From JARLFX01 sp036404255 (lineage in GTDB: Bacteria > Acidobacteriota > Terriglobia > Terriglobales > Acidobacteriaceae), in the NCBI GenBank assembly GCA_036404255.1, contig DASWOP010000011.1, positions 1-28,660 of the forward strand: a stretch of DNA of 28,660 bases, written 5' to 3'. This document shows positions 16,208 to 24,283 of the stretch, one piece after another. The translations under genes and the position numbers were made by a program. The notes under the pieces are model-generated. The model was not told the DNA's origin, did no database searches, and saw only the letters and a list, made by a program, of their open reading frames with translations. How positions within the stretch are numbered: position 1 is the stretch's first letter; each line of letters opens with the position of its first letter.

Positions 16208-19200
16208 ATGAATCGCTTTTCCATGCGTACCGCCCTCGCCGCTCTGTGCACCTCTGCACTGTTACTGGCCGTTTCGTCTGCTTCAGCGCAGGTCACGCTG
16301 ACCTCTGCCGTCGCATGGCCTGCAGCCACCACCCAGCCCGGCGGCACCGCCATCGTCGCGCCTGAGGCAGTCTATGCCGACACGCATGGCAATATCTTCG
16401 TCGCCACCGGCAATACTGCCAGCGCAGTTTGGGAGATTCCAGTCAATGGCGGCCCGGCATTTATGGTGGCCACGAATCTGACTTCGGTTCGCGGGGTTGC
16501 AGCCGACTCGCAGGGAAATATCTATATCGCACAGAGCGGTAGTTCTTTCTTCATCCAGAAAATTCCGGCAGGCGGCGGGACACCCACAAATTTTGGCAGC
16601 GCCGGCCTCAGCCGTGCCTTCCTGATGACGGTGGACATGAACGACAACCTGTACGTGGCAAACGGCGGCAACGGCGTCGCCAAATTTGCACCGGACGGAA
16701 CGATGACCAGTGAACCGTTCAGCGGAATAACGGCTAACAATCCGCACGGTGTTGCAGTCGACTCGCATGGCAACATCGTTGTCACTACTGTTACCTGCAC
16801 CGTAACCTCTCAGTGCATCTTCCAACTCACTCCCGGAGGAGTGCAGACCGCTCTGCCGATTACCGGGATCGCTGCACCCTATGGGATAGTTTTCGACTCC
16901 GCAGACAATTTGTATGTGATAGATAATTCGGCGGGGAGGCTGCTTGAATACCAAGCTCCGATTACGGCGGCAACCGTTCCGATCACACTCGCCAGCGGAT
17001 TGGGTGCGTCCACGGTGGGGAGCGTAGCACTCTCGCCACGTGGCGACATCCTCTACAACAACACCAACGCCAACAGAATTTATGCGTTGCAGGCTGGAAG
17101 CGTTGTTGGCAATGGTAACGGGACCGTCAACTACTATGGCACTCCGACAACACTCGCCAGCGGTGTTATGGCACTTACGTTTACGTCGGTTACGGCCAAG
17201 ACGTTTGGCGCACCCATCTTTCTGAGCAATAACTCGGCGACTGCACAGTTGAGCGCGAATACCGCCAGCACATGCACGACGGGTAAGAGCGTTACGGCGG
17301 GGGGAACGTGCCTGCTGAATCTGGTGCTAACTCCGCAGCAGGCGGGGCCAATCTCCGGGCAGGTGGTCCTGACTGAGAGCGGCACTGGAGCGCATCTGGC
17401 GAGCGTATCTGTTACCGGGGTTGGAGATGCTCCGGTTGCGGCCTTCGCTCCGGGGATTCAATCTAACTTCGCGTCTTCGCTGAGCATGCCACAGGGCGTG
17501 ACGCTGGATGCGGGAGGGAATGTCTATGTTGCTGATGCACAGCATGGGACGGTGTCGAAGATATCGAGTGCTGGTGTAGCAGCAACGCTTGCGTTCAGCG
17601 GATTGACGCGGCCGGTTGGAGTCGCGGTGGATGGCACTGGAGCGGTTTACGTTTCTGACTCTACCAATAACGCGGTCTACAAACTGACAACAGCTAACGC
17701 GCAAAGCACGATTACAACCAGCGGATTGAATGCACCCATGGGCATCGCGCTGGATGGGCTGAACAATCTCTACATCGCCGATAACGGCAATCGCCGGGTG
17801 GTGCGCATCGATGGCACCTCCGGCAGCCAGACGATTGTTCCGTTTACCGGGCTTGCAGGACCATCGTGGGTCACGGCAGATCCGGCCGGCGATGTGTTCG
17901 TCTCCGATACAGGCAAACTATACGAATGCGTTTACCCGTACTCGGCCAGCGGATGTTTTGCGCAGAAGACGATCACAGCGAGCGGCCTGAGCGCTGCCTC
18001 CGGCTTCGCTGTCGATAGCAATGGAAGTTTTTATATTGCCGACAGCGGGAATAATAATATTTTTGTGCTTCCGGCAACAGGGACGGCGTTCACGCTTGGG
18101 AGTGGTGTTAGTTCGCCCGCGGGTCTTGCGCTCGCAGCCAATGGCAATCTTTATGTAGCAAGCGCCAATGCAGGCCAGGTTGTGCTGCTTGACCGCACCA
18201 AGCAGTCACTTACATTCCCCGCCACGGCCAGCGGAGCCACCAGTGCACCTATGACTGCGGTGGTGCAGAACGCAGGCAATGCGACGCTGAACTATAGCGC
18301 TATTTCATTCCCGGCCCATTTTGCACAGCAGACGCCGTTGGCTGCAACGGACTGCAGTTCGACATCGACGTTAGCGCCTGCAGCAATCTGCAATATGAGC
18401 GTTATCTTTGCGCCGACAGCAGCCGTCTCATACTCCGAAGCTCTGACGCAGACAGATAATGCGACCCCGGCGACGCAAACCATCAATCTTTTGGGTGATG
18501 GAATTCAAGCGACCAGCACGGTGCTCGCCCTGACCACGCCGGCGACGGGAAATCCTATGTATGGCCAGACACCGACCGTCACGGTAACAATCGCGCCAAC
18601 CTCCGGTTCGGGAACGCCGACCGGGAGCGTCACGTTCGCGCTGGATGGCGGAGCGAATAGTGCGCCCGTTACTCTGGTAAGTGGGCAGGCGACCTATTCG
18701 CCTGTGGCGCTGAGCGCAGGGCAACATACGGTGACGGCGGTCTATAGCGGCGATAATACGTTTGCCACCAGTACATCTTCCGTGTTCAACATGACAGTTA
18801 CACCCGCTGTGCTCACCGTGACCGCAGTCTCTCAGACGAGGATGTACAACGTAGCAAACGCTCCGCTAACCTATAACATCACGGGCTTCTCGTATTCGGA
18901 TACCAACGCAGTTGTTTCCGGAGCGCCGGTGCTGAGCACTACAGCAACAACGACTTCGGTTCCGAATACATATCCCATCAGTATTACCGCGGGCACACTG
19001 GCGGCGGCGAACTATACGTTCAATCCTGTTGCAGGCAGCATTACCGTTACCAAAGCAAGTAATACGATTACTTTTCCAGCCATTGCCAATGTGACGTACG
19101 GCGCATTTCCGATTGTGCTCACTGGTACTGCCAGTTCGGGTCTGCCTATTACCTATTCTGTCGTATCGGGTAAGGTGACAGTTACAAGCGGAGCAGGAGC

Positions 19201-21661
19201 CGCAGCTACGATCACAGGCACTGGTCCTGTCACGATTGCAGCGGACCAGCCGGGTGATTCAAACTACAATGCTGCAACGCGGATGACTCAGTCTTTTACT
19301 ATTGCTCCGGCAGTGCTTACCGTGACCGCAGACAATCTCAGTAAGCAAACCGGGCAAGCGAATCCGACATTAACTTACACTCTGAAGGGGTTTGCATACT
19401 CTGATACTGCCACATCAGCGGTAAGCGGTACGCCGAGCCTTTCCACTACGGCGATGACAAATTCACCGAGTGCAACCTATCCGATCACAATCACGGCAGG
19501 AAGTCTTACTGCAGCGAACTATGCTTTTACATTCGTCAACGGCACGCTGACTGTTACGGGCAGCACACCGCAGACGATTACCTTTGCAGCACTACCGAAC
19601 GCGACGTACGGAACAGCGGCGATCCCGCTGAGTGCCAGTGCATCTTCCGGCAATGCAATTACATATACCGTAAGCGGACCGGCGATTCTGAATGCCAGCA
19701 ACTCGCTGACCATCACAGGCGTTGGTTCGGTGAGCGTGACTGCAGCGCAGTTTGGCGACAGCACCTATGCAGCAGCCACAAGCGTAACCCGTACTTTCAT
19801 TGTGAATCAGGCCGTGCTGGCCGTAACGACAGCCAGCACCAGCCGCTACATCAACACAGCGAACCCGACGTTTACCTATACGGTTACTGGCTTTGTCAAT
19901 AATGATCCGTCAACTGTGGTTAGCGGAGCACCGGCCATTACAACTACGGCGACAACGTCTTCGCCGGTGGGCACCTATCCGATCACGACAACGATTGGCA
20001 GTTTGACTGCAGTCAATTACACCTTCACATTCAATACGGCGACTCTTACCGTGAATCCCGCGCCGCAGACAATTACCTTCGCAGCGCTGCCTAATGTGAC
20101 CTACGGCGCAACTCCTATTGCGTTGTCAGCCGCTGCGAGTTCTTCGCTTGCGGTTACATACACCGTGACCGGTCCAGCCACCTTGAATGGCACTTCGCTG
20201 ATTATTACCGGCTCCGGTTCTGTCGCTGTCACTGCTTCCCAGGCTGGAGATGCTACATATGCAGCAGCAACTCCAGTGATTCAGAGTTTCACGGTTACCA
20301 AGGCGCCGCTGACGGTTACCGCATCAGACGTGAGCATTGTTTATGGCTCACCGATCCCGACGACTTTTAGCTACAGCGTCACGGGCTTCGTGAACTCCGA
20401 TCCGCAGAGCGTGGTGACAGGTACACCGGCTATCACCACGACAGCGACGTCCACTTCACCAGGTGGGTCTTATCCGGTGACACCGGCAATTGGCTCTCTG
20501 GCTGCGGCTAACTACAGCTTTACAAACTTTGTTCCGGGGACGCTTACGATCTCCGCAGTGACGCAGACCATCAAATTTACGCAGCTGCCTACGGAGCCGC
20601 AGTCGGCCGCCACGTCCATTAACCCGATGACGCTTACAGCGACTGCCAGTTCGGGTCTGGCGGTCGTCTATACAGTTGTCAGTGGGCCAGCTACGGTTAC
20701 GGGGAACCAACTCGTCTTTACTGGCGCTGGCAATGTTACGATCACCGCTTCGCAGCCGGGGAATTCAAGCTATCTCGCCGCTGCCCCAGTGACACAAACC
20801 TTTCTGGTGACTGCCACTACTACTACCAAGTTGACGCTTTCAACCAACAACGCCAATGTGGGCACAAGCGTCACACTGACAGCCACAGTTGCCAGTTCGC
20901 TTGCAGGTACGCTGACTGGAACCGTAACGTTTTATATCGGCACAGTGCAATTCGGAACCCCGGTTGCGGTTACCGGCGGAACTGCTTCCATGGTCGCGTC
21001 GAGCACCTCCAACCCGCTTCCCTCCGGCTCGCTGAGCCTGACCGCGGTGTATTCCGGGGATGCAGTTTACAGCGCGTCAACCTCCGGACCGGCGGCGATT
21101 CTGGTCATCACGCAGGACTTCAACGTCTCAACGACGAACAGCAATCTGACTATCCCGATCGGCCAGACGGGTAGCACAACGATCACAGTCGCTCCTGTCG
21201 GCGGATACTCGATGACCATTGCATTCTCCTGTGGCTCGCTGCCGGTGAATCTGGAATGCACCTTCGCGCCGCCCGCGATGAACTTCTATCCTGGCACGGG
21301 CACAAGCTCGCTTGCTCAGACCACTACGTTGACCTTCACCGCGGTTGAACAGAGCTCACGCGGTATTGGACCGCTGCTGTGGAATGAGTCGAAGGGCAGA
21401 ATCAGCTACGCTGGGCTGTACCTCGCATTCCCCGGATTAGCGTTGCTGTTCTTCTGCGTTGGCCGGAGACGGAAGAACCTGCGCAGGTCGATCTATCTCG
21501 CCGTACTCCTGCTGGCTGTGACGGCAGGGCTTACAGGGCTGGGCGGTTGCGGAAGCAAAGCATCCATCTACCCTGCGGCGGGAACGTATAACATTCCTGT
21601 GATTATGGATGATGGCACTGGAATAACGCATGTGCTCACGATTACCGTAACGCTACAGTAG
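16208..21661 (+). CDS. Giant exported surface protein: NHL propellers, MBG-type repeats, Ig-like domains, odd C-terminal anchor
   Basis: The 1817-aa product starts at ATG 16208 behind GGGAG (7 nt spacing) and has a signal peptide (MNRFSMRTALAALCTSALLL..., cleavage after ASAQ). In order: NHL propeller about 50-300 (DSQGNIYIAQSG type); an Ig-like 'choice-of-anchor'-type module about 328-408; second NHL propeller about 425-660; another such module about 665-765; Ig-like Big_3-type about 770-865 (TAVYSGDNTFATS); four composite MBG-type units about 867-1535; a final Big_3-type domain to about 1634; a beta module; then TM 1734-1752, basic RRRKNLRR, second hydrophobic segment 1761-1779 ending at LGGC (C1781), and a 36-residue beta-like tail. 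It looks like a long rod exposed on the surface, perhaps for adhesion or glycan contact. No enzymatic motif was seen. It lies 101 bp after the receptor gene. Confidence 0.8.
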   Translation: MNRFSMRTALAALCTSALLLAVSSASAQVTLTSAVAWPAATTQPGGTAIVAPEAVYADTHGNIFVATGNTASAVWEIPVNGGPAFMVATNLTSVRGVAADSQGNIYIAQSGSSFFIQKIPAGGGTPTNFGSAGLSRAFLMTVDMNDNLYVANGGNGVAKFAPDGTMTSEPFSGITANNPHGVAVDSHGNIVVTTVTCTVTSQCIFQLTPGGVQTALPITGIAAPYGIVFDSADNLYVIDNSAGRLLEYQAPITAATVPITLASGLGASTVGSVALSPRGDILYNNTNANRIYALQAGSVVGNGNGTVNYYGTPTTLASGVMALTFTSVTAKTFGAPIFLSNNSATAQLSANTASTCTTGKSVTAGGTCLLNLVLTPQQAGPISGQVVLTESGTGAHLASVSVTGVGDAPVAAFAPGIQSNFASSLSMPQGVTLDAGGNVYVADAQHGTVSKISSAGVAATLAFSGLTRPVGVAVDGTGAVYVSDSTNNAVYKLTTANAQSTITTSGLNAPMGIALDGLNNLYIADNGNRRVVRIDGTSGSQTIVPFTGLAGPSWVTADPAGDVFVSDTGKLYECVYPYSASGCFAQKTITASGLSAASGFAVDSNGSFYIADSGNNNIFVLPATGTAFTLGSGVSSPAGLALAANGNLYVASANAGQVVLLDRTKQSLTFPATASGATSAPMTAVVQNAGNATLNYSAISFPAHFAQQTPLAATDCSSTSTLAPAAICNMSVIFAPTAAVSYSEALTQTDNATPATQTINLLGDGIQATSTVLALTTPATGNPMYGQTPTVTVTIAPTSGSGTPTGSVTFALDGGANSAPVTLVSGQATYSPVALSAGQHTVTAVYSGDNTFATSTSSVFNMTVTPAVLTVTAVSQTRMYNVANAPLTYNITGFSYSDTNAVVSGAPVLSTTATTTSVPNTYPISITAGTLAAANYTFNPVAGSITVTKASNTITFPAIANVTYGAFPIVLTGTASSGLPITYSVVSGKVTVTSGAGAAATITGTGPVTIAADQPGDSNYNAATRMTQSFTIAPAVLTVTADNLSKQTGQANPTLTYTLKGFAYSDTATSAVSGTPSLSTTAMTNSPSATYPITITAGSLTAANYAFTFVNGTLTVTGSTPQTITFAALPNATYGTAAIPLSASASSGNAITYTVSGPAILNASNSLTITGVGSVSVTAAQFGDSTYAAATSVTRTFIVNQAVLAVTTASTSRYINTANPTFTYTVTGFVNNDPSTVVSGAPAITTTATTSSPVGTYPITTTIGSLTAVNYTFTFNTATLTVNPAPQTITFAALPNVTYGATPIALSAAASSSLAVTYTVTGPATLNGTSLIITGSGSVAVTASQAGDATYAAATPVIQSFTVTKAPLTVTASDVSIVYGSPIPTTFSYSVTGFVNSDPQSVVTGTPAITTTATSTSPGGSYPVTPAIGSLAAANYSFTNFVPGTLTISAVTQTIKFTQLPTEPQSAATSINPMTLTATASSGLAVVYTVVSGPATVTGNQLVFTGAGNVTITASQPGNSSYLAAAPVTQTFLVTATTTTKLTLSTNNANVGTSVTLTATVASSLAGTLTGTVTFYIGTVQFGTPVAVTGGTASMVASSTSNPLPSGSLSLTAVYSGDAVYSASTSGPAAILVITQDFNVSTTNSNLTIPIGQTGSTTITVAPVGGYSMTIAFSCGSLPVNLECTFAPPAMNFYPGTGTSSLAQTTTLTFTAVEQSSRGIGPLLWNESKGRISYAGLYLAFPGLALLFFCVGRRRKNLRRSIYLAVLLLAVTAGLTGLGGCGSKASIYPAAGTYNIPVIMDDGTGITHVLTITVTLQ
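18806..20812 (+). repeat. Four composite coding repeats of about 500 bp (MBG-type plus partner module)
   Basis: Units start near 18806, 19307, 19808 and 20305. Each encodes about 167 residues: an MBG_2-type module (LTVTA..., GF.YSD..AVVSG.P, TYPIT...G.L.AANY.F) followed by a partner module (QTITFAALPN.TYG, ASSGL.VTYTV.GPA, ITG.GSV.ITA.Q.GD..Y.AA). Adjacent units keep long near-identical DNA blocks, for example CACCGTGACCGCAG-type sequence at the start of units 1 and 2, which points to duplication within the gene. Confidence 0.8.
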
Positions 21662-21720
21662 GGAGTTGTTACCGGCCAACCCTGATCCATATAGCCGACA
21701 CGTTAGCATGGATCGTGGAG

Positions 21721-23331
21721 ATGTTTATCTTGCAATATGCAGGACGTATGTTGCTTATCGGTTTTCTGCTGTTCCTGCCGGGGCAGAGGACGCTGCATGC
21801 TCAATCTGCTGCTCCGGTTTCACCGTCCAGCACAGGGCCGACTAGACCTGTTACTGATGGCTCTCAGAACACAGCTCCGCAGACAGTCATCCGCGTTACT
21901 TCGCGGCTGGTGGTGCTGGATATTGTGGTGACAGACAAGCAAGGTAAGCCGGTTACGGATCTGACCAGAGACGATTTCGAGATTACGGAGGGCAAGGATC
22001 CGCAGAGGGTTCGAAGTTTCGAAGCTCCGATCTCACATGCTCTGCCAGCCGGCGCGCTAGTGCATTCCAGTGCAGACATTGCAAAGATCGGGAACTCTCC
22101 AGTGAATATCCTGGTGCTGGATGCACTCAATACCCGCTTCGAAGACAATGCGTTTTCACAGCACTCGTTGTTGAAATTTCTTGATAGGCAGCCTGCGATT
22201 ATGCCGCCAACTACACTGCTGGTGGCGAACGATAAACGTTTTGCTGTGCTGCAGGACTATACGCAGGAGCGTGATGTTCTGGAAGCAGCACTTAAGCGTA
22301 ATCCGGTGCAATACCCATGGAGGCTTGCGCGCAACGGAGATACCAGCACGGAAGGAGTCATCCGGCTGATGCAATCGCTGAACGCTCTGCAGGAGATCGC
22401 ACAGGCGGCCGCCGGAACGCAGGGACGCAAGAATATTATGTGGGTAGGAAAGGGATTTCCTTCAGTGGATATGACGGGGATGGACGATGCATCGTCAAAG
22501 CCGCTGAAGGATGCCATCAAACGTTGCATCGATCTGCTGCTCAGCTCGCGCGTTACCCTGTACATCATCGACCCGACTCCGCTGTCGAGCACGATGTATG
22601 ACATCTCAACTCCGAACGATCTAGCCACGCTTGAGGCTGAAACCGGTACGGAACCGTTTGGAGATGCGATTCGTTTTTCAGCGCTGGCGCCTGCCACGGG
22701 CGGCCGCGTGTTTTCAGCCAGAAACGATGTAGACAAGGAGATCGCCACCAGCATGCGTGACGGTTCGCTGTACTACACACTTTCGTATGCGCCCACCGGT
22801 GTGTCCGATGAGCCAGGTGCATACCGCAACATTCATGTAACCCTGAAGCGTCCTGGACTGACTGCCGCAACGCGGGATGGATATTACACGCAATCCCAGC
22901 CAGGTGATTTGCCTGCAACAGTGGAGCCTGGTGCAGCAAAGCTTGCGGAAGGTGTGGAAGTAATGGATGTTGCCAATGCCGTCCTCAGCAAGATGGTTTA
23001 TAACGGGGTAAAGATTCGTGCAGCCAAAGGTGCACGTGGCCGATACACGCTCGCTATTGCAGACGCCACACTCAATTGGCAGCCCAATGCAAAAAGCGGC
23101 TTTGACGCCCCCATCTCGATTGTGGCCGTCTGCTTTTCCGCAAGCGGCAAGGTCCTATCGCATACGGCAGAGGAGAGGGTACTGAATAACATGTCCCCAA
23201 GCGCCAATGCGTCTTCGGAAGAGATCATAATGGCACCGGTAATGATTCCAGCGGGAACAGCTAGGCTCCGCTTTGTCGTCAGGAATTCTGTAACCGGGCG
23301 GCTAGGAAGCGCCGACATCGAGAACCCATAG
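21721..23331 (+). CDS. VWFA-related protein (TIGR03436-type, acidobacterial)
   Basis: The 536-aa product (start ATG 21721; GTG 21715 and ATG 21748 are alternatives, none with a good ribosome site) has an N-terminal hydrophobic export signal ending near RTLHAQ. The N-terminal domain VIRVTSRLVVLDIVVTDKQG with PVTDLTRDDFEITE is the hallmark of the acidobacterial VWFA-related family. The Rossmann-like VWA domain follows, where the metal-site position reads LVLDALNT (D134) in place of the classical DxSxS, so a normal MIDAS is not evident. Later segments ending in SLYYTLSYAPTG and YRNIHVTLKR are also typical. Function is unknown in this family; a role in extracytoplasmic protein contacts is generally supposed. 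It starts about 60 bp after the giant surface protein in the same direction. Confidence 0.85.
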   Translation: MFILQYAGRMLLIGFLLFLPGQRTLHAQSAAPVSPSSTGPTRPVTDGSQNTAPQTVIRVTSRLVVLDIVVTDKQGKPVTDLTRDDFEITEGKDPQRVRSFEAPISHALPAGALVHSSADIAKIGNSPVNILVLDALNTRFEDNAFSQHSLLKFLDRQPAIMPPTTLLVANDKRFAVLQDYTQERDVLEAALKRNPVQYPWRLARNGDTSTEGVIRLMQSLNALQEIAQAAAGTQGRKNIMWVGKGFPSVDMTGMDDASSKPLKDAIKRCIDLLLSSRVTLYIIDPTPLSSTMYDISTPNDLATLEAETGTEPFGDAIRFSALAPATGGRVFSARNDVDKEIATSMRDGSLYYTLSYAPTGVSDEPGAYRNIHVTLKRPGLTAATRDGYYTQSQPGDLPATVEPGAAKLAEGVEVMDVANAVLSKMVYNGVKIRAAKGARGRYTLAIADATLNWQPNAKSGFDAPISIVAVCFSASGKVLSHTAEERVLNNMSPSANASSEEIIMAPVMIPAGTARLRFVVRNSVTGRLGSADIENP

Positions 23332-23344
23332 CTGCTCTGGATCT

Positions 23345-23569
23345 CTATTCCGAGGTAAATGCTGCGGCTGGAAGATTGGCCTTGTTGTATAGATTGGCAG
23401 GAGTAAATGGCGCCCAACCATAGCGGACGTGACGAGGGTCGTGAACATCGCGGCTACGTACCACAACAGACTCGCCCTCAATGGCCGCAGTGGCAGCCAT
23501 GTACCGACCGTCAGACTTCGCCGGTGCGTGTCGCGGATCGCGCGCCTCAGCCCACTGCCGGTTGCCAAC
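23345..23569 (-). pseudogene. C-terminal remnant of a sialate O-acetylesterase-like gene
   Basis: On the minus strand one frame ends in TAG (23347-23345). Its last approximately 55 codons read SDGRYMAATAAIEGESVVV, a charged link, then VRYGWAPFTPANLYNK and NLPAAAFTSE. This closely matches the C-terminal strand of SGNH-type sialate O-acetylesterases (the 'VRYGWA...NLYN..GLPASPF' signature). Upstream an in-frame TAA at 23572-23570 and loss of similarity show that the catalytic domain is gone. It is therefore a decayed fragment and not a functional gene. These esterases usually sit in glycan-degradation loci, which fits the neighbourhood. The identification is from memory of the family, without a search. 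Confidence 0.65.
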
Positions 23570-24268
23570 TTAATAATTGGACAAAAAGAAAGGGAAGTTA
23601 CCTACCACCGTGTATGGCCAGCCAGTATCTTTACATCGTTGGGACAGGCGGTGACTGACGCGCTTATTTCGCGGTAGCACTCATAATGCAGGGAGGATGC
23701 ATTTAGTGGACATGTGCTACGAAGTTCTCGCGATTAAATATTTTGGAATGAAGAAGATGCCACACTGGGAGGGGGATCTTCTGCGCTTGAGGCCCAGGCG
23801 TTGGTTCCACACCAGGGGCGGGAGAATCCATTGGCGACCATGGAGGGGGGCATAGATCTCAAGCAGCAGAGAGAAGCGCACCAGCTTCGGCTTGTTCGAT
23901 AAGGACAAGTATCCCGACCCAACGGCTATGACATCGCACTTTCATTCCGAAGGAGTGAAGGTTCTTTTGGGACTTCGCATTACGTTTATTACCTATCATA
24001 CTTAGGGCGAAGTGGCGCACGTTGAAAACCATGTCGGTCCTCGCATGTATATAACATTCATTGAAATAGTGGATGGTGTGAAATCGGCAGTCTGGAGACG
24101 ATCGCTGGAAGGGGTAAACGTCCCTCCCAACGACCTTATGGATAGTGCGGACACTCGTAATATCTGATCCAAAATGGAACAGTTGAACTTTAGTAACGCT
24201 ACATTCAGATGAATTCCCGTAGGTGAAGAGCGTATCCTAAGGAAGATTCAGTAACTAACGATAGCTCA
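23570..24268. other. Gene-poor, decayed intergenic region
   Basis: No intact gene is supported here. Short frames on both strands lack ribosome sites and family resemblance. The region looks more AT-rich than its neighbours and contains one glycosidase-like fragment (23886-24005). No promoter, terminator or operator copy was recognised; TTGAAAAC at 24022 is only a half-site. Confidence 0.6.
23886..24005 (+). pseudogene. Possible glycoside hydrolase (GH31-like) barrel fragment
   Basis: A 39-codon stretch ending in TAG reads FGLFDKDKYPDPTAMTSHFH then SEGVKVLLGLRI. The pattern 'FD.D..KYPDP.AM...FHSEGVKVLL' matches the beta-strand/helix segment of GH31-type alpha-glycosidase barrels ('FDP.RFPDPKGM...LH..GFKVMLW'). 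There is no start, no catalytic aspartate and no continuation, so if real it is a degraded remnant. The same frame stays open after the TAG to a TGA near 24167, without recognisable similarity. Chance resemblance is possible. Confidence 0.35.
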
Positions 24269-24273
24269 GTGAC

Positions 24274-24278
24274 AGGAG
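24274..24278 (+). promoter_or_regulatory. Shine-Dalgarno AGGAG fixing the GTG start at 24284
   Basis: AGGAG lies 5 nt before GTG 24284. The GTG at 24269, five codons upstream and in frame, has no ribosome site and would place AGGAG inside the gene. Confidence 0.6.
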
Positions 24279-24283
24279 TTTCA

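Noticed and set aside
21277..21290. ATGAACTTCTATC, identical to part of the minisatellite unit, inside the giant surface protein gene
   Set aside because: A single 13-base match within codons for MNFYP; no repeat context, most likely chance.
22221..22240. AAACGTTTT core inside the VWFA gene as an operator
   Set aside because: The flanks do not extend the palindrome (about 10 of 16 positions) and it lies in coding sequence.
23407..23677. Two plus-strand frames of 82-83 aa after the VWFA gene
   Set aside because: They overlap the minus-strand esterase remnant, which has a recognisable signature, and they have none.
23717..23922. Minus-strand frames of 62-63 aa in the gene-poor zone
   Set aside because: No ribosome site, no domain resemblance, composition not gene-like.
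24022..24037. TTGAAAACCATGTCGG as a fifth operator
   Set aside because: Only the left half matches; the right half has no symmetry and no intact gene is close downstream.
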